The notes beneath the pieces were generated by a model. The model saw only the letters and a list, made by a program, of their open reading frames with translations, did no database searches and was not told where the DNA came from. From assembly GCF_016918505.1 (NCBI RefSeq), contig NZ_JAFFPZ010000004.1, positions 147,741-211,740 of the forward strand: a stretch of DNA of 64,000 bases, read 5' to 3'. A program made the position numbers and the translations under genes. Positions 55,396 to 63,807 of the stretch are shown one piece after another; the first letter of the stretch is position 1; each line of letters begins with the position of its first letter. This stretch comes from Desulforhopalus vacuolatus (lineage in GTDB: Bacteria > Desulfobacterota > Desulfobulbia > Desulfobulbales > Desulfocapsaceae).

Positions 55396-57327
55396 TTAGA
55401 TTGCGAAATGCGCCGCAGCTTCGGCTGCCATCTTCCGTAACAGGGGAAGGATGGCAAACTGCGGATTCTCCAGCCGCCGACACAGCATGGCAACCGAAGG
55501 TTTGAGGAAACGGGCAAAGAAAGGCTTGCACTTCTGCTGCGAAAGGAAGGCAAAGGCCCCGAGAATCTGCAGGTTACGCTGCAGGGCAAGGTCTTCATAC
55601 TGACGCTGAAAAAGATCTCTGTCAACAGATGCCTCAGGGGCTGTTCTGTTGAGGAGCGCGCAGTAATACTCTATCAACTCCTCCTGCAACTGTGGTGCAA
55701 GAGAAACATAAGGGTCCAGCAGCAAAGAAGCAAGGTCATAGCCCAAAGGTCCCCTGCGGCCCCCCTGAAAATCGATGAAACGGGGTTCCCCCTTTTTAAG
55801 CATGATATTGCGAGACTGGCAGTCCCGATGGAGAAAATAGTTCGCAGGAGCCTCGCCTGCCCGGGCGGCCAGAGCTTGAAACTCCTTTTCAATACCAGCC
55901 GGTTCCCCGCGCTGCAGGAGACTGCCCCAGAAGGCACGGAGAAAATAGCCGGACTCCTGCACCAGCATTACATTTTCATCATATTGTGGAGTGTCACAGC
56001 ACCAGCTGGAATCAAACGCCTTTCCACCTTCAATCTGTAGAGAGACGAGCTGCGCAAGCACCTTTTCGTAGAGCCGCTTCACACCTCCGAAATCCTTTGC
56101 CGTCTGCAGTTCCCGCACCCTGTTGTAGAGACTGAGGCTGCCGAGATCCTCCATAACCAGAACACCGCTTCCCGCATCGTAAGCAAAAACCTGCGGCACG
56201 GCACAGTGCCGGACTGCGAGATGAGACCCGATTCGCCACACCGCCTCCGCCTCGCGCATCTCTGCCGGAGCATGCCCTGCCGGGGCAACAACAACAGCAT
56301 TCGGCAGTCGCCAGAAGCGACGGTTCGAACCGTCTGGAGAGAGCACCTTCACTCTCTTCATATTGCACTCCCGGCCGCTGTCGACCAGCAGTTTTGCGGC
56401 CGTCTCCAGCAGCATCGCGTCTTCTTCAACGCCGGAGAGAAAAGTGTCACATACCTCTGCCCCTGGCGCAATTTCCACCCCGCTCCAGATCACTGAACGG
56501 CGGACCCGTGCTCCGGCACCAATCTTTGCCGCGCCAATCACATTCCACTCCTCAAGCCGTGCCGCAGGCGCAATCTCCGCCGCACCAGCGACAGGATGTG
56601 CCGCTGCCTCAACCAGTTCAGGCCAGCACGGCGCAACACCTGTAAGCAATGCCCCCTGCAGTTCGAGATAGTCCTGCGGAGAACCGATATCAGTCCAGAA
56701 AAATTTTTCGTCCGTGGCCAGCTCAAGATCAGCCCGGTAGCAGGAAATCTTTCCGCCTTCCCGCAGCAACTGGTGATAGCGTTCAATGATACAGGAGGAA
56801 CCCTCCGGCTCAATCCCCGCCAGCACCTGCGGTTCAATTATATGGATACCGGTGAAGGCCAGCGCGTTTTCCTCCCCCCGCGCGTCAAAATGATCAACCC
56901 GTGCCCCTGTGCAGGATACGGTGTTGAACCGCGGGCAGTCGTGCATGGCCATGGTGACGTCGGCATTACCTGCACAGTGTGCCTGATAGAGCAGACCAAA
57001 ATCCACCGTGTGGTAAATATCACCGTTCGTCACCAGAATCGGTCCTGCATCAAAGGAGCCGAGTGCTTTATGCAGACCACCGCCGGTACCGAGAATATCC
57101 TCTTCCTTCTGCAGGATAATCCCGTCAACATCAGCCACCGCTGCCTCAATTTGTTCACTGAGATAGTGGCAGTTGACAACAATACGTGTAAAGCCGACAC
57201 GCTGCAGTCGTGCAATGGTGAGCAGCAGCAGCTCTCTGTTCAAAATGGGGAAAAGGGGTTTGGGTCGCAACAGGGTGTGCGGCAGAAGCCTGGCACCAAA
57301 CCCCGCCGCGAGAATCATAGCCTGCAT
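55396..57327 (-). CDS. Fused MurU-like nucleotidyltransferase and AmgK-like sugar kinase
   Basis: 643 residues. Residues 1 to about 225 are a sugar-1-phosphate nucleotidyltransferase (AMILAAGFGARLLPHTLLRP, LGTGGGLHKAL, VTNGDIYHTVDF), close in pattern to MurU. About 240-315 is a short left-handed beta-helix. About 325-610 is an aminoglycoside-phosphotransferase-type kinase with FLHRDCQSRNIM near 496-507 and FIDFQGGRRGPLGYDLASLL near 517, matching AmgK. In Pseudomonas, AmgK phosphorylates MurNAc or GlcNAc at C1 and MurU makes UDP-MurNAc, as separate proteins. Here both would be one chain. Start by standard N-terminus; 20 nt after lpxI. Confidence 0.85.
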   Translation of the reverse strand: MQAMILAAGFGARLLPHTLLRPKPLFPILNRELLLLTIARLQRVGFTRIVVNCHYLSEQIEAAVADVDGIILQKEEDILGTGGGLHKALGSFDAGPILVTNGDIYHTVDFGLLYQAHCAGNADVTMAMHDCPRFNTVSCTGARVDHFDARGEENALAFTGIHIIEPQVLAGIEPEGSSCIIERYHQLLREGGKISCYRADLELATDEKFFWTDIGSPQDYLELQGALLTGVAPCWPELVEAAAHPVAGAAEIAPAARLEEWNVIGAAKIGAGARVRRSVIWSGVEIAPGAEVCDTFLSGVEEDAMLLETAAKLLVDSGRECNMKRVKVLSPDGSNRRFWRLPNAVVVAPAGHAPAEMREAEAVWRIGSHLAVRHCAVPQVFAYDAGSGVLVMEDLGSLSLYNRVRELQTAKDFGGVKRLYEKVLAQLVSLQIEGGKAFDSSWCCDTPQYDENVMLVQESGYFLRAFWGSLLQRGEPAGIEKEFQALAARAGEAPANYFLHRDCQSRNIMLKKGEPRFIDFQGGRRGPLGYDLASLLLDPYVSLAPQLQEELIEYYCALLNRTAPEASVDRDLFQRQYEDLALQRNLQILGAFAFLSQQKCKPFFARFLKPSVAMLCRRLENPQFAILPLLRKMAAEAAAHFAI

Positions 57328-57346
57328 GTTAATCCCCTGTGATGGT

Positions 57347-58192
57347 TCAATCGTATTTCAATTTGCCGTTTTCATCTTCACGCAGTCCGACCACCACAAT
57401 TCCGGCCCCGTTGGCCATCTGCAGCATTTTTTCGCGGTCGAAGAGCAGGGACTGTCCCGCTTCCACGGCGAGGACAGAAGCTTTCACACTGATCATATTG
57501 TCGATGGTCTTCGGTCCGGTGGCCGGGAGATCGAAACGGAAATCCTGATCCGGCTTGCGAATCTTCACCACCACGGCCTTTTCACCGGCGAGTTTGCCAC
57601 CGCGTAGAATAGTGGCGTCGGTGCCGTCGATGGCCTCAACCGCCAGCACGGAGCAGTCACGCACCACAACACACTGACCGATATCCAGTTCTCCAATCGC
57701 CCTGGCATTACGCCAGCCGAATTCGATATCCTGCCACTGCTCTCTGCTCGGCGTTTTCTTCGTCAGCGCCCCCTGCGGAAAGAGAAGATGCTGGAGAAAA
57801 AGGGTCGATTCGAGAACCTGAATGCCCTCTTCCTCGAGACTCTTCGCAATGGCGCGGAGAATGGCGTCGTCCTGCTTGCGGTCAATCTTGTTCCACAGGG
57901 TGAGTGCCTTGAAATCCGGCATCACATCGCGGAAGATACGTGTCTTGGTGATAGTGCCGAGGAAAACCGTCTCTCCCACGCCTTCATTATGAAAGAAAGA
58001 GGTGAGTTTCCCGAGCTGCCCAAGCTTCACCCAGCATACAGCATCGGCAAGAGCAGTCAGTTTCTGTTCAGTCTCTCCGCGAAAAGCCACCACCACGACC
58101 CGACGTCCCGCCTCCCGGGCAGCTTTAGCAAAGAGCAGTGGAAACTGTCCGCCGCCGGCAATAATACCTATATTTTCGTTTCTGACACCCAT
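57347..58192 (-). CDS. lpxI: UDP-2,3-diacylglucosamine pyrophosphatase LpxI
   Basis: 281 residues, the LpxI (DUF1009) family, which replaces LpxH in many non-gamma proteobacteria. NIGIIAGGGQFPLLFAKAAR at the N-terminus, LGKLTSFFHNEGV, and the C-terminal block SVLAVEAIDGTDATILRGG and VKxxKPDQDFRFDLP are characteristic. Makes lipid X in lipid A synthesis. 6 nt after lpxA, as is usual. Confidence 0.95.
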   Translation of the reverse strand: MGVRNENIGIIAGGGQFPLLFAKAAREAGRRVVVVAFRGETEQKLTALADAVCWVKLGQLGKLTSFFHNEGVGETVFLGTITKTRIFRDVMPDFKALTLWNKIDRKQDDAILRAIAKSLEEEGIQVLESTLFLQHLLFPQGALTKKTPSREQWQDIEFGWRNARAIGELDIGQCVVVRDCSVLAVEAIDGTDATILRGGKLAGEKAVVVKIRKPDQDFRFDLPATGPKTIDNMISVKASVLAVEAGQSLLFDREKMLQMANGAGIVVVGLREDENGKLKYD

Positions 58193-58198
58193 ATTGCC

Positions 58199-58996
58199 TC
58201 AGTCGTCGTTCACGCGCTGAATAAAACCGCGCTTTGAAGCGGTGAGAAATTCAACGAGATGTTTCGCCTCTGCACTGTTGGGAAATTCCTTCAGCACCTC
58301 TTCAAAGGCATCTTTTTTCAGCAGTTCATTGGTCTTGAAAATCAGCCGAAAGGCTCCATCAAGCTGGCGAACAGCATCGTTGCTCAGCCCGGCCCGTTTG
58401 AGACCGATCTTGTTAATTCCTGAAATTTTTGTTCTGTTGCGCGTCCCCGCAAGCAGCATGTAGGGAGGGACATCCCTGCCGATACCAGACATCCCGCCGA
58501 TATAGCTGTAAGAGCCGATCCGCACAAACTGATGCACTGCCACCAGACCGCCAAGGGTGGCAAAATCACCAATCTCCACATGACCGGCGAGGGTGGCGAC
58601 GTTGGCCATGATAACCCGGTTACCGAGTTTGCAGTCATGGGCAACGTGGGTGTAGGCCATCAACAGGCAGTCGTTGCCGATCACCGTCTGGCTTCCGCCG
58701 TCAACTGTACCGCGATGGATGGTGGCGTATTCACGAACGGTATTGCCATTACCCATGATCAGCTCGGTATCTTCGCCTTTGTAGCTCAAATCCTGTGGCG
58801 CACCGCCCACGGTGGCGAAAGAGTGAATAATATTGCGTTCGCCGATGGTACTCGGCCCGCCAATGACAGAATGAGCACCAACGCGAGTCTCCGCACCAAT
58901 GGTTACCCCTTCTTCAATGACAGCGTAGGGACCGATCTCGGCACTGGGATGAATTTTTGTGCCCGGTGCGATTACTGCGGTTTTATGTATGGCCAT
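58199..58996 (-). CDS. lpxA: UDP-N-acetylglucosamine acyltransferase
   Basis: 265 residues, first step of lipid A synthesis. N-terminal IHKTAVIAPGTKIHPSAEIG opens the hexapeptide left-handed beta-helix; the catalytic His is in the MAYTHVAHDCKLGN segment; the C-terminal helical cap holds the GLKRAGLSNDAVRQL motif. Start ATG 58996 with GGAG-like sequence upstream. Separated from fabZ by a 328-bp repeat-filled gap that interrupts the operon. Confidence 0.97.
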   Translation of the reverse strand: MAIHKTAVIAPGTKIHPSAEIGPYAVIEEGVTIGAETRVGAHSVIGGPSTIGERNIIHSFATVGGAPQDLSYKGEDTELIMGNGNTVREYATIHRGTVDGGSQTVIGNDCLLMAYTHVAHDCKLGNRVIMANVATLAGHVEIGDFATLGGLVAVHQFVRIGSYSYIGGMSGIGRDVPPYMLLAGTRNRTKISGINKIGLKRAGLSNDAVRQLDGAFRLIFKTNELLKKDAFEEVLKEFPNSAEAKHLVEFLTASKRGFIQRVNDD

Positions 58997-59025
58997 GGCG
59001 GCTCCTTCTCTCTTATGGGAACATT

Positions 59026-59300
59026 GAATATGAACGAATGCAGGCTGTTTCAGGGTCCCCTCATTGCGAACAGCTTCAGTGGAAGTGAACTGTTCTTTTG
59101 GTAACGTCTCAAAAAGTTATGGAAAAAGTAGAGCAACAAAATCCGACGACGTTCGTTGTGGGATGAGACGGCTTAAGGTACACTTGTGAAAGACGGCACA
59201 GCGAAAAGATTTTTCAGTCTTTGTCTTTCCGTCTTTTGCTTTTTCCTGTCTCCTGTCTCCTGTCTCCCGTCTCCTGCCTCCCCTTTTCCGTTCTTCCCGT
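59026..59300. repeat. Repeat block between fabZ and lpxA
   Basis: TGAATATGAACGAATGCAGG with CTGTTTCAGGGTCCC (about 59028-59062); ACGTTCGTTGTGGGATGAGA (near 59150; copy near 14612); then the polypyrimidine module to about 59300. Lies inside an otherwise tight operon. Confidence 0.8.
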
Positions 59301-59324
59301 TTTTTTTTGAGAAAAATACTCTGC

Positions 59325-59777
59325 TCAGGTAAAAGAAGCCATCAGTTCGGCTTCAGCCACCACCTTGTCATCAACCCTTGCCACACCCTTCATCACCGTT
59401 ACTGTACGCTTGCGCTTGAGAAAGGTCAGCGTGTAATAGATCTGATCTCCGGGAACAACAGGCCTGCGAAAACGCGCTTTGTCGATTCCGGCGAAAAAGA
59501 GAATCTTGTTGCCAATATACTCGGGCTTGTCATAAAAGGCCATTATCCCGCCAACCTGAGCCATTCCTTCAAGGAGTAACACTCCGGGCATAATGGGCTG
59601 ACCGGGAAAGTGTCCCTGGAAAAAAGGCTCATTAATAGTCACATTCTTCAGCCCGACAATCTCATTGCCCATATCCATCTTGACAATCCGGTCTACGAGC
59701 AGGAAAGGATAGCGGTGCGGCAGCACCTTCATGATCTCTTGAATATCAATATTTTCTGGAACTATAGATTTTTCCAT
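59325..59777 (-). CDS. fabZ: 3-hydroxyacyl-ACP dehydratase FabZ
   Basis: 150-residue hot-dog-fold dehydratase of fatty acid synthesis. Catalytic His is in FQGHFPGQPIMPGVL and Glu in LLEGMAQVGG; the N-terminal IMKVLPHRYPFLLVDRI is standard. Between lpxD and lpxA, its usual place, where it balances 3-hydroxyacyl-ACP between lipid A and membrane lipids. Confidence 0.97.
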   Translation of the reverse strand: MEKSIVPENIDIQEIMKVLPHRYPFLLVDRIVKMDMGNEIVGLKNVTINEPFFQGHFPGQPIMPGVLLLEGMAQVGGIMAFYDKPEYIGNKILFFAGIDKARFRRPVVPGDQIYYTLTFLKRKRTVTVMKGVARVDDKVVAEAELMASFT

Positions 59778-59804
59778 GATACTTCTCCTTGAATTTCAGG
59801 ACTT

Positions 59805-59864
59805 GGAATCAGTTATTTTCGGAATCAGTTATTTTCGCAAGGGCGCTTATTTTCGCAAGGGCGC
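59805..59864. repeat. Two short tandem duplications at the lpxD 3' end
   Basis: GGAATCAGTTATTTTC twice (59805-59820, 59821-59836) and TTATTTTCGCAAGGGCGC twice (59829-59846, 59847-59864). The second is in frame and gives ALAKIS/ALAKIT in the LpxD tail; the first spans the stop codon. Confidence 0.9.
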
Positions 59865-60873
59865 GGGTGTTCTTCCGCACTGCGGAATGCAACTCCGGAA
59901 GTTTAGCAAAAACAGCACAGGCTCTCGCCCACTGTTTCACGGGAATCGCGGGTGCACCGCCGAGCCGTGAATCGGCTGGCACATCGGCATGCACAGCTCC
60001 CCGCGCGGCGATCATGGTGCGATCACCAACGCTGAGATGTCCGGCTGATGCAGCCTGACCACCCATTACCACATTACGGCCGAGGATGGTAGAGCCGGCG
60101 AGACCGACCTGGCTGACCAGCAGACAGTTTTCTCCCACCACCACGTTATGCCCAATCTGCACGAGATTATCGATCTTGGCACCGGACTTGATAACCGTCT
60201 CACCGTAGGCTGCGCGGTCAAGGGTACAGTTGGCACCAATCTCCACATCATTCTCGATACGTACAATTCCCACCTGCGGACGCTTGATATGCTCCCCGCG
60301 CTCGTTGGGAGCGTACCCGTAACCATCACTGCCGATCACAGTCCCGGAATGGACAATCACCCGGTCACCGAGGATGCACTCCTTATAGACAGAGACGTTG
60401 GCGTGAATCACGCAGTCATCACCGATAACCACATCGTCGCCGATAACCGCACCGGAGGCAACCTCCACCCTCTCTCCAATCTTCACCCGGTTGCCGATCA
60501 CCGCGAGCGGTGCAATGGTCACCTCTTTCCCGAGCGTCCCCCCCTCGCCGACAAAGGCACGTGGATGTACGCCTTGTGCCGCAAAGGGCGTGGCAAGAAA
60601 AAAGTTATGGATAATCGCTCCTGCAAGGTAGGGGTCGCGTACATGCAGCAACACCGCGTCGCAGGGCAGACTCTCTACATCCTTTGGCACAAAAATCGCC
60701 CCGGCCCTGCAGCCGACGAGCTTATCAGCCCATTTTGCATCGACGAGGAAACTTACCTCCTCCGGTCCTGCAGTCTCCAGCGGAGCAAACCCCGTGATCG
60801 TCTTTGTGCTTTCCCCCGCCACCTCGGCAGAGGCAAGTTTTGCCAGCTCTTCAATCGTTATTATTTTTTTCAT
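59809..60873 (-). CDS. lpxD: UDP-3-O-acylglucosamine N-acyltransferase
   Basis: 354 residues. N-terminal uridine-binding domain (about 1-100; TIEELAKLASAEV, FLVDAKWADKL), then a long hexapeptide beta-helix (about 105-320) with the catalytic His in LVQIGHNVVVGEN, and a C-terminal helix. Adds the second acyl chain in lipid A. The ATG at 60873 is chosen by family start. The stop codon and last residues lie within short tandem duplications. 4 nt after the NamZ-like gene. Confidence 0.96.
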   Translation of the reverse strand: MKKIITIEELAKLASAEVAGESTKTITGFAPLETAGPEEVSFLVDAKWADKLVGCRAGAIFVPKDVESLPCDAVLLHVRDPYLAGAIIHNFFLATPFAAQGVHPRAFVGEGGTLGKEVTIAPLAVIGNRVKIGERVEVASGAVIGDDVVIGDDCVIHANVSVYKECILGDRVIVHSGTVIGSDGYGYAPNERGEHIKRPQVGIVRIENDVEIGANCTLDRAAYGETVIKSGAKIDNLVQIGHNVVVGENCLLVSQVGLAGSTILGRNVVMGGQAASAGHLSVGDRTMIAARGAVHADVPADSRLGGAPAIPVKQWARACAVFAKLPELHSAVRKNTRALAKISALAKITDSENN

Positions 60874-60877
60874 ATTA

Positions 60878-62050
60878 TCACGTATACAACATGTATTGTT
60901 CCCGCAGGGCCATAAATGTATCCAGTTCCCCACGCCATTCTGCCTCAAGCTCCATCACCGGAACACCCTCTTCAAGGTGTTCGCGAAGCTGTCTGTCCCC
61001 AAGGATAAGATCCATCGGCAGGCGTTTAAATTCATATTCGTACGGCGGCTGTTTATAGGTAAAACTCTCCGGATAGAGCAGCATCACCGCCTGCAGCAAA
61101 GCCAGCGAGCTGCGCCACGGACGAAAGGTTCGGGCATCAGTCAGATGGATCTGAAAGCCGATGCAGTTCTCCCCGGCATGTTTTCCCGAAGTCGGTTCAA
61201 AGGCAATCGGCCGGAAGATACAGCCGGGCAGCTCAGTCTCCCGCAACTTCATAAGAATGGGCTGATGTTGCCAGTATGGTGCGCCAACAAACTCAAAGGG
61301 CATTGTTGTTCCGCGTCCCTCGGAATCCAGCGTCCCCTCCCATATCACCTGCCCGGGATAGACCAGCGCCGTCTCCGGTGTTGGCATATTCGGTGAGGGA
61401 GCAACCCACGGGAAACCGCTCTCCCGCGCCGTCATCTCCCGCTGCCAGCCACGCACCGGGACCACCTCGAGATCGCAGCCGATACCAAAGGCGTCATTCA
61501 TCATCAGAGCAAGTTCCCCCAGGGTCATGCCGTGGCGCATGGGGATGGGGTAGAGACCGACAAAGGAGGTACAGTCGGGACGGAGAATGTTTCCCTCCAC
61601 TGCGCTACCGATGGGATTGGGACGATCAAGAATGATAATCTTTTTGCCGCATTCAGCTGCAGTCATCATGCAATAGGCCATGGTATACATGAAGGTATAG
61701 ACCCGCGTGCCGACGTCAACCAGATCAATCAGCAGTACATCAAGATGGGCAAACATTTCCGGGGTCGGTTTGCGGTGTTCCCCGTAGAGGCTGAAGAGTG
61801 GCAGACCGGTAACCTCGTCATTACAGTGTGCGGACTCTATCATATTGTCCTGCTTTTCGGCAAAAAAACCGTGCTGCGGCGAAAAAAGACAGGTCAGCTG
61901 CCCGCCGAGTTTTTCCCTGAGCAGAATACGGCTCTGTATCAGATTACGATCAGTACAGGCATGATTTGAGAGACAGCCGAAGCGAAGAGTACCACTGCCG
62001 ATATATTGAGCGGAGTCCTGTAAAAAATTTTCCAGACCAATCCTGAGCAT
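60878..62050 (-). CDS. DUF1343 / NamZ-like exo-beta-N-acetylmuramidase
   Basis: 390 residues of the DUF1343 (YbbC/NamZ) family. CLSNHACT, LFSPQHGFFAEKQDNM, LPLFSLYGEHRKPTPEM, DLVDVGTRVYTFMYTM, LDRPNPIGSAVEGN and the DLILGDRQLR end are the family blocks. NamZ removes MurNAc from the non-reducing end of peptidoglycan fragments. No signal peptide is evident, so cytoplasmic or unusually exported. Start ATG 62050 with AGGA upstream; a longer frame reaches 62074. First gene of the envelope operon. Confidence 0.88.
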   Translation of the reverse strand: MLRIGLENFLQDSAQYIGSGTLRFGCLSNHACTDRNLIQSRILLREKLGGQLTCLFSPQHGFFAEKQDNMIESAHCNDEVTGLPLFSLYGEHRKPTPEMFAHLDVLLIDLVDVGTRVYTFMYTMAYCMMTAAECGKKIIILDRPNPIGSAVEGNILRPDCTSFVGLYPIPMRHGMTLGELALMMNDAFGIGCDLEVVPVRGWQREMTARESGFPWVAPSPNMPTPETALVYPGQVIWEGTLDSEGRGTTMPFEFVGAPYWQHQPILMKLRETELPGCIFRPIAFEPTSGKHAGENCIGFQIHLTDARTFRPWRSSLALLQAVMLLYPESFTYKQPPYEYEFKRLPMDLILGDRQLREHLEEGVPVMELEAEWRGELDTFMALREQYMLYT

Positions 62051-62104
62051 GAGAGTCCTGCTGAAGTAATGCACCTGAGCACATGAAAAAGCATATTAAC
62101 GGAA

Positions 62105-62790
62105 GGGTACCTTGAAACAGCCTGCATTCGTTCATATTAGAAGCACAGGAAGAAATTTACCCGCCTGGAGCTTTGATGTCGAAGTCCGGGAGTCTGTCGG
62201 ATTGAGATCATTTTTACCATATTGGCATTATTTTCAAACAACAAATACTTGTAATATCAACGACATGCGTGTACTCGTTTTCTTAAAAACACCTCAATAT
62301 AAGAAAAAAACTTATTATCCGACAGGTTCCTGACGCATACCTCCGAGGATATTTTTTTTACTGCACGAAGAAAAGAACAGTTCCCTTCCGCAACCATTCT
62401 AAAAAAATTGTGTAAATTTACTTCAGCCTGCTGAAAAAGTCAAAAGCTTGCACTCATGGTGAACAAAAAGATTTTGCCTTGTAATTTTCCACCGTCTAAT
62501 GTTGTATAAACTTCTTTTTCAGAGCTCATTTTTTACATTTTAAGGGACCTTAAAGAACATCGTATTTCGTTCATATTCGAGGTGCAGAAGGGAGACGGGA
62601 GACAGGAGACGGGAGACAGGGAAAAGCAAAAGACGGAACAGCAAAAAACTTTTTGCCAAAGGAAAGCTCTAATCATGCGAATAAAGGCAAAAAACTTTAA
62701 AAAAGATTTTAAAATTAAACAGAGAATTGCTGTTGTTCTATCTTTACTCGCATCCTCTGGTTAATACAAAATGTAAATGGTATAATATGC
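62105..62790. repeat. Repeat-rich divergent region between namZ-like and SH3 genes
   Basis: CCTTGAAACAGCCTGCATTC with TTCATATTAGAAGCACAGG (62110-62164); a unique AT-rich stretch to about 62550; TTTCGTTCATATTCGAGGTG (62565-62584) fused directly to the polypurine module (62588-62640); then CTCTGGTTAATACAAAATG and TAAATGGTATAATA (62756-62788). No ORF of note. The join at 62584 shows that modules combine freely. Confidence 0.8.
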
Positions 62791-62809
62791 AGACGAGCCA
62801 GGAATTTTC

Positions 62810-63499
62810 ATGAACGTGTCGCACGCGGCCATCAAATTTACCCTTGTGGCCCTCTTTACAATCTCAATGTTTGGAATTTCTGGCACCACCAGCGCCTTTG
62901 CCGAACGAGTAATGTATGTCAAGCCTGATCAAAAAATTACCATTCGCCGGGGAACAGGCGTGGAATATAAAATTATTCAGATGGTAGAAATCGGCTCACA
63001 GGTTGATCTTCTCAAACAGGCCGGAGACTACGCTAAAGTCCGTCTGAACAATGGGAAAGAGGGATGGGTACTGCGCCGCTTTCTTGAAGCAGGAGAACCC
63101 GCCGATGTAATACTTCAGAGAATACAGAGCGAAAACGAACAACTCAGAAAGGAGCATAACGCCGCTATGAAAAAAGCGGCCGAGGCAATTGCCTCCCTCA
63201 AAGAGACACAGAAACAGTTCACCAGCGTGCTGCAGGAGCGCAACACCCTGTTGGGAAAATATCAGCAGCTCCAGGCAGACACCCGGGATGTAGTCAACCT
63301 GCGCAGGGAACAACAGGCCACTGCCCGGGAGAACGACGATCTGAAGCATAAGCTTATTGCGGCCCAGGATGAGAGTGTTCTGTTAAAGAAAGGCACCCAG
63401 TTGAAATGGTATCTGGCCGGAGCCGGGGTGTTGTTCCTCGGCGTACTGCTCGGTAAAATTCCACCTCCGCGCCGCAAAGAAAAGAGCTATCTCTCCTAA
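62810..63499 (+). CDS. SH3-domain, coiled-coil, membrane-anchored protein (TIGR04211-like)
   Basis: 229 residues: signal peptide (1-30), bacterial SH3 domain (about 33-95; KITIRRGTGVEYKIIQMVE, GWVLRRFL), a coiled coil (about 105-195) and one C-terminal transmembrane helix (YLAGAGVLFLGVLLGKI) with a basic tail. This layout matches the periplasmic SH3-and-anchor family; function unknown, likely bound to cell wall. ATG at 62810. Divergent from the envelope operon. Confidence 0.9.
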   Translation: MNVSHAAIKFTLVALFTISMFGISGTTSAFAERVMYVKPDQKITIRRGTGVEYKIIQMVEIGSQVDLLKQAGDYAKVRLNNGKEGWVLRRFLEAGEPADVILQRIQSENEQLRKEHNAAMKKAAEAIASLKETQKQFTSVLQERNTLLGKYQQLQADTRDVVNLRREQQATARENDDLKHKLIAAQDESVLLKKGTQLKWYLAGAGVLFLGVLLGKIPPPRRKEKSYLS

Positions 63500-63760
63500 A
63501 AGGGAGAAAGGAGACAGGAGACGGGAGACGGGAAAAAGCAAAAGATTTCCATGCAATCGCGTTCTCTGGTCAATACAAAATGTGATTGGTATTATGGGTC
63601 CCTTATATAAAAAAGACAAAGAACTGTTTTACCGCGAAGGACACGAAGAACGCGAAGAGTAAAGATAGAACAACAACAGCAATTTCCTGTTTAATTTTTA
63701 AATTTTTTTCAAAGTTTTTTGCCTTTATTCGCATGTTTAGAGCAGTTATTCCTCACCATT
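63500..63760. repeat. Mosaic repeat before the terminal transposase gene
   Basis: GGAGACAGGAGACGGGAGAC module right after the SH3 stop, TTCTCTGGTCAATACAAAAT with GATTGGTATTAT (63563-63595), CCGCGAAGGACACGAAGAAC (63631-63650), and TTTGCCTTTATTCGCATG (63719-63736). All are seen elsewhere in the window. Confidence 0.78.
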
Positions 63761-63807
63761 CGCGTAAAATTATTTCAATTTATTCCTTTTTTTGATTAAC
63801 TGCCAAA

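Noticed and set aside
56320..56340. GGTTCGAACC as a tRNA T-loop
   Set aside because: It lies inside the kinase half of the fused gene, with no acceptor stem or anticodon arm at the right distances.
62585..62640. GGAGAC-rich direct repeats as a CRISPR array
   Set aside because: The units are 7-13 bp, contiguous, with no regular spacers, no leader and no cas genes. They belong to the dispersed polypurine module.
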